DNA from: an uncultured Solirubrobacterales bacterium
GTDB lineage: Bacteria > Actinomycetota > Thermoleophilia > Solirubrobacterales > Solirubrobacteraceae
DNA: 6,884 nucleotides
NCBI GenBank assembly: GCA_903959665.1
Contig: CAJBXY010000027.1
Span: 1-6,884, forward strand
Direction of reading: 5' to 3'
Shown here: positions 5,721 through 6,884 of the stretch, piece after piece
How the letters are laid out: the number at the start of each line of letters is the position of its first letter
Position numbering within the stretch: position 1 is the stretch's first letter
The notes under the pieces: model-generated
Told to the model about the DNA's origin: nothing
Seen by the model: the letters and a program-made list of their open reading frames with translations, nothing else
Database searches by the model: none
Translations under genes and position numbers: made by a program

Positions 5721-6884
5721 TTATGGGCTACGGAGCGCTTCAACGTCGGATGCGGCAAAGCCGATCGTGTTGCGCTCCGGCTGCGCGGCGCCGCTGGCGC
5801 GTGCTTCGGCGGCGACGGCGTCGGCGACCGCCGGCGCAACATCGCGGTTGAAGCAGGAGGGAATGATGTACTCCTCGCTGAGCTGCTCGTCGGTAACGAT
5901 CTGCGCGATCGCCCGCGCAGCGGCCATCTTCATCGGCTCGGTGATCTGTTCGGCGCGAACGTCCAGTGCGCCGCGGAAGACCCCCGGGAAGCAGAGCACG
6001 TTGTTGATCTGGTTTGGGTAGTCGGAGCGGCCGGTGGCGATGATCCGTGCATACTGCGCAGCCTCTTCCGGCGACACCTCCGGGTTGGGGTTGGCCATCG
6101 CAAAGATCATCGGTTCCGGCCGCATCGTCGCCAGCGCGGCAGCGTCGATCACCTTTGCGCCGGAGAGGCCGATCATCAGGTCGGTTCCGACGATCGCTTC
6201 GGCCGGGCCGCCGCTGATCTTCTCAGGGTTCGTCTGCTCGGCGTACCAGCGCTTGATCGGCGTCATCGACCCGTCTAGGTAGTCGGCGCGCTCGGTGCTG
6301 AGGGCGCCCTGTGAGTCGCAGCCGATGATCTCGCGCACGCCAGCCTCAAGCAGGATCTTCGTCACTGCGACACCGGCCGCGCCGAGCCCAATCACGAGCA
6401 CTCGAAGGTCCATCAGGTCGCGGCCGGTCAAACGGCAGGCGTTCAGCAGCGCGGCCAGGACGACGACTGCGGTGCCGTGCTGATCGTCGTGGAAGACGGG
6501 GATGTCGAGCGAGGCTTTGAGCCGCTCCTCTATCTCAAAACAGCGCGGCGCCGAGATGTCTTCGAGGTTGATGCCACCGAAGCCGGGGGCGATCCGTTGA
6601 ACCGTCTCGACGATCTCGTCGGTGTCTTTTGTGTCGAGGCAGATCGGGAAGGCGTCGACACCGGCGAACTCCTTGAACAGCATCGCTTTGCCTTCCATTA
6701 CCGGCATCGCCGCTCGCGGCCCGATGTCACCGAGGCCAAGCACGGCGGTTCCGTCGCTGACGACGGCAACCGTGTTGCGCTTGATCGTGTATTGGAAGGC
6801 GCGTTCAGGATCCTCGTGAATCGCGCTGCAGACGCGCGCTACGCCCGGGGTGTAGGCCATCGAAAGATCGTCACGGGTTTTCAG
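5721..6884 (-). CDS. Malic enzyme (NAD(P)-dependent, decarboxylating), N-terminus beyond window
   Basis: The enzyme oxidatively decarboxylates L-malate to pyruvate and CO2 with NAD+ or NADP+ and a divalent metal, in the cytosol. The frame is open to the right edge, so the ATG at 6860 is internal: the eight upstream codons read KTRDDLS-like malic-enzyme sequence continuing into AYTPGVA (10-16 of 387 visible residues). Tyr11 is the expected general acid and Lys66 in GKAMLF the general base. Glu108 and Asp109 (NLEDI) and Asp134 (FHDDQHGT) are the metal ligands. The dinucleotide fold carries GLGAAG (166-171), and MANPNPE (263-269) and NQINNVLCFP (291-300) are family signatures. The protein stops soon after the malic domain, so it is the short form, without the phosphotransacetylase-like tail of MaeB. 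NAD versus NADP preference cannot be read safely, and an N-terminal ACT domain cannot be excluded. Confidence 0.96.
   Translation of the reverse strand: MKTRDDLSMAYTPGVARVCSAIHEDPERAFQYTIKRNTVAVVSDGTAVLGLGDIGPRAAMPVMEGKAMLFKEFAGVDAFPICLDTKDTDEIVETVQRIAPGFGGINLEDISAPRCFEIEERLKASLDIPVFHDDQHGTAVVVLAALLNACRLTGRDLMDLRVLVIGLGAAGVAVTKILLEAGVREIIGCDSQGALSTERADYLDGSMTPIKRWYAEQTNPEKISGGPAEAIVGTDLMIGLSGAKVIDAAALATMRPEPMIFAMANPNPEVSPEEAAQYARIIATGRSDYPNQINNVLCFPGVFRGALDVRAEQITEPMKMAAARAIAQIVTDEQLSEEYIIPSCFNRDVAPAVADAVAAEARASGAAQPERNTIGFAASDVEALRSP

Noticed and set aside
5389..6021. Plus-strand open frame of 210 residues opposite the TIGR01777 and malic enzyme genes
   Set aside because: It spans parts of two confidently identified minus-strand genes and the gap between them, and is low in complexity (Ala, Ser, Arg). 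It is a shadow.
5721..6860. Reading the malic enzyme as starting at the ATG at 6860
   Set aside because: The frame continues upstream to the window edge with conserved malic-enzyme residues (KTRDDLS), so that Met is internal and the gene is cut by the window.

Overview
The window is G+C-rich bacterial chromosome, densely coded, with GTG starts, 4-bp stop/start overlaps and no mobile element, RNA gene or CRISPR. The style of the proteins suggests a high-GC actinobacterial lineage, most likely Thermoleophilia/Solirubrobacterales. The clues are an HtrA PDZ domain with an expanded loop, an orphan branched-chain-amino-acid-type lipoprotein, a dedicated TrpF, and GTG genes with a -10-like box almost touching the start. 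This assignment is inference from recall; no database search was possible.

Layout, plus strand: (1) bases 1-624 hold the C-terminal part of an HtrA/DegP-type serine protease, cut by the window edge. (2) After a 37-bp gap carrying a probable promoter comes a tight trpF-trpB-trpA block (662-3281), with each junction overlapping by 4 bp. TrpF converts phosphoribosylanthranilate to CdRP. TrpA and TrpB together form tryptophan synthase, which finishes the pathway after an indole-glycerol-phosphate synthase (TrpC) that is not encoded here. (3) Four codons after the trpA stop, and in the same frame, is a short gene (3294-3467) for a 57-residue, apparently two-helix membrane protein that is easy to miss in automated calling. 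(4) A solitary periplasmic-binding-protein lipoprotein of the Leu/Ile/Val type follows (3517-4764), with its own promoter-like box.

Layout, minus strand, read right to left: (5) a malic enzyme whose N-terminus lies beyond base 6884 (ends at 5721), then (6) a TIGR01777/YfcH-type SDR nucleotide-sugar-epimerase-like protein (5675-4770), 45 bp downstream and probably co-transcribed. The two strands converge with only 5 bp between stop codons.

The window is mostly housekeeping metabolism. I found no convincing new defence, mobile or regulatory system. The points most worth a second look are the small membrane protein, the probable leaderless starts at trpF and the lipoprotein, the perfect 9-bp hairpin inside the lipoprotein gene, and the very tight convergent junction. 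No gene-free stretch exceeds 300 bases; the longest gap is 49 bp (3468-3516).
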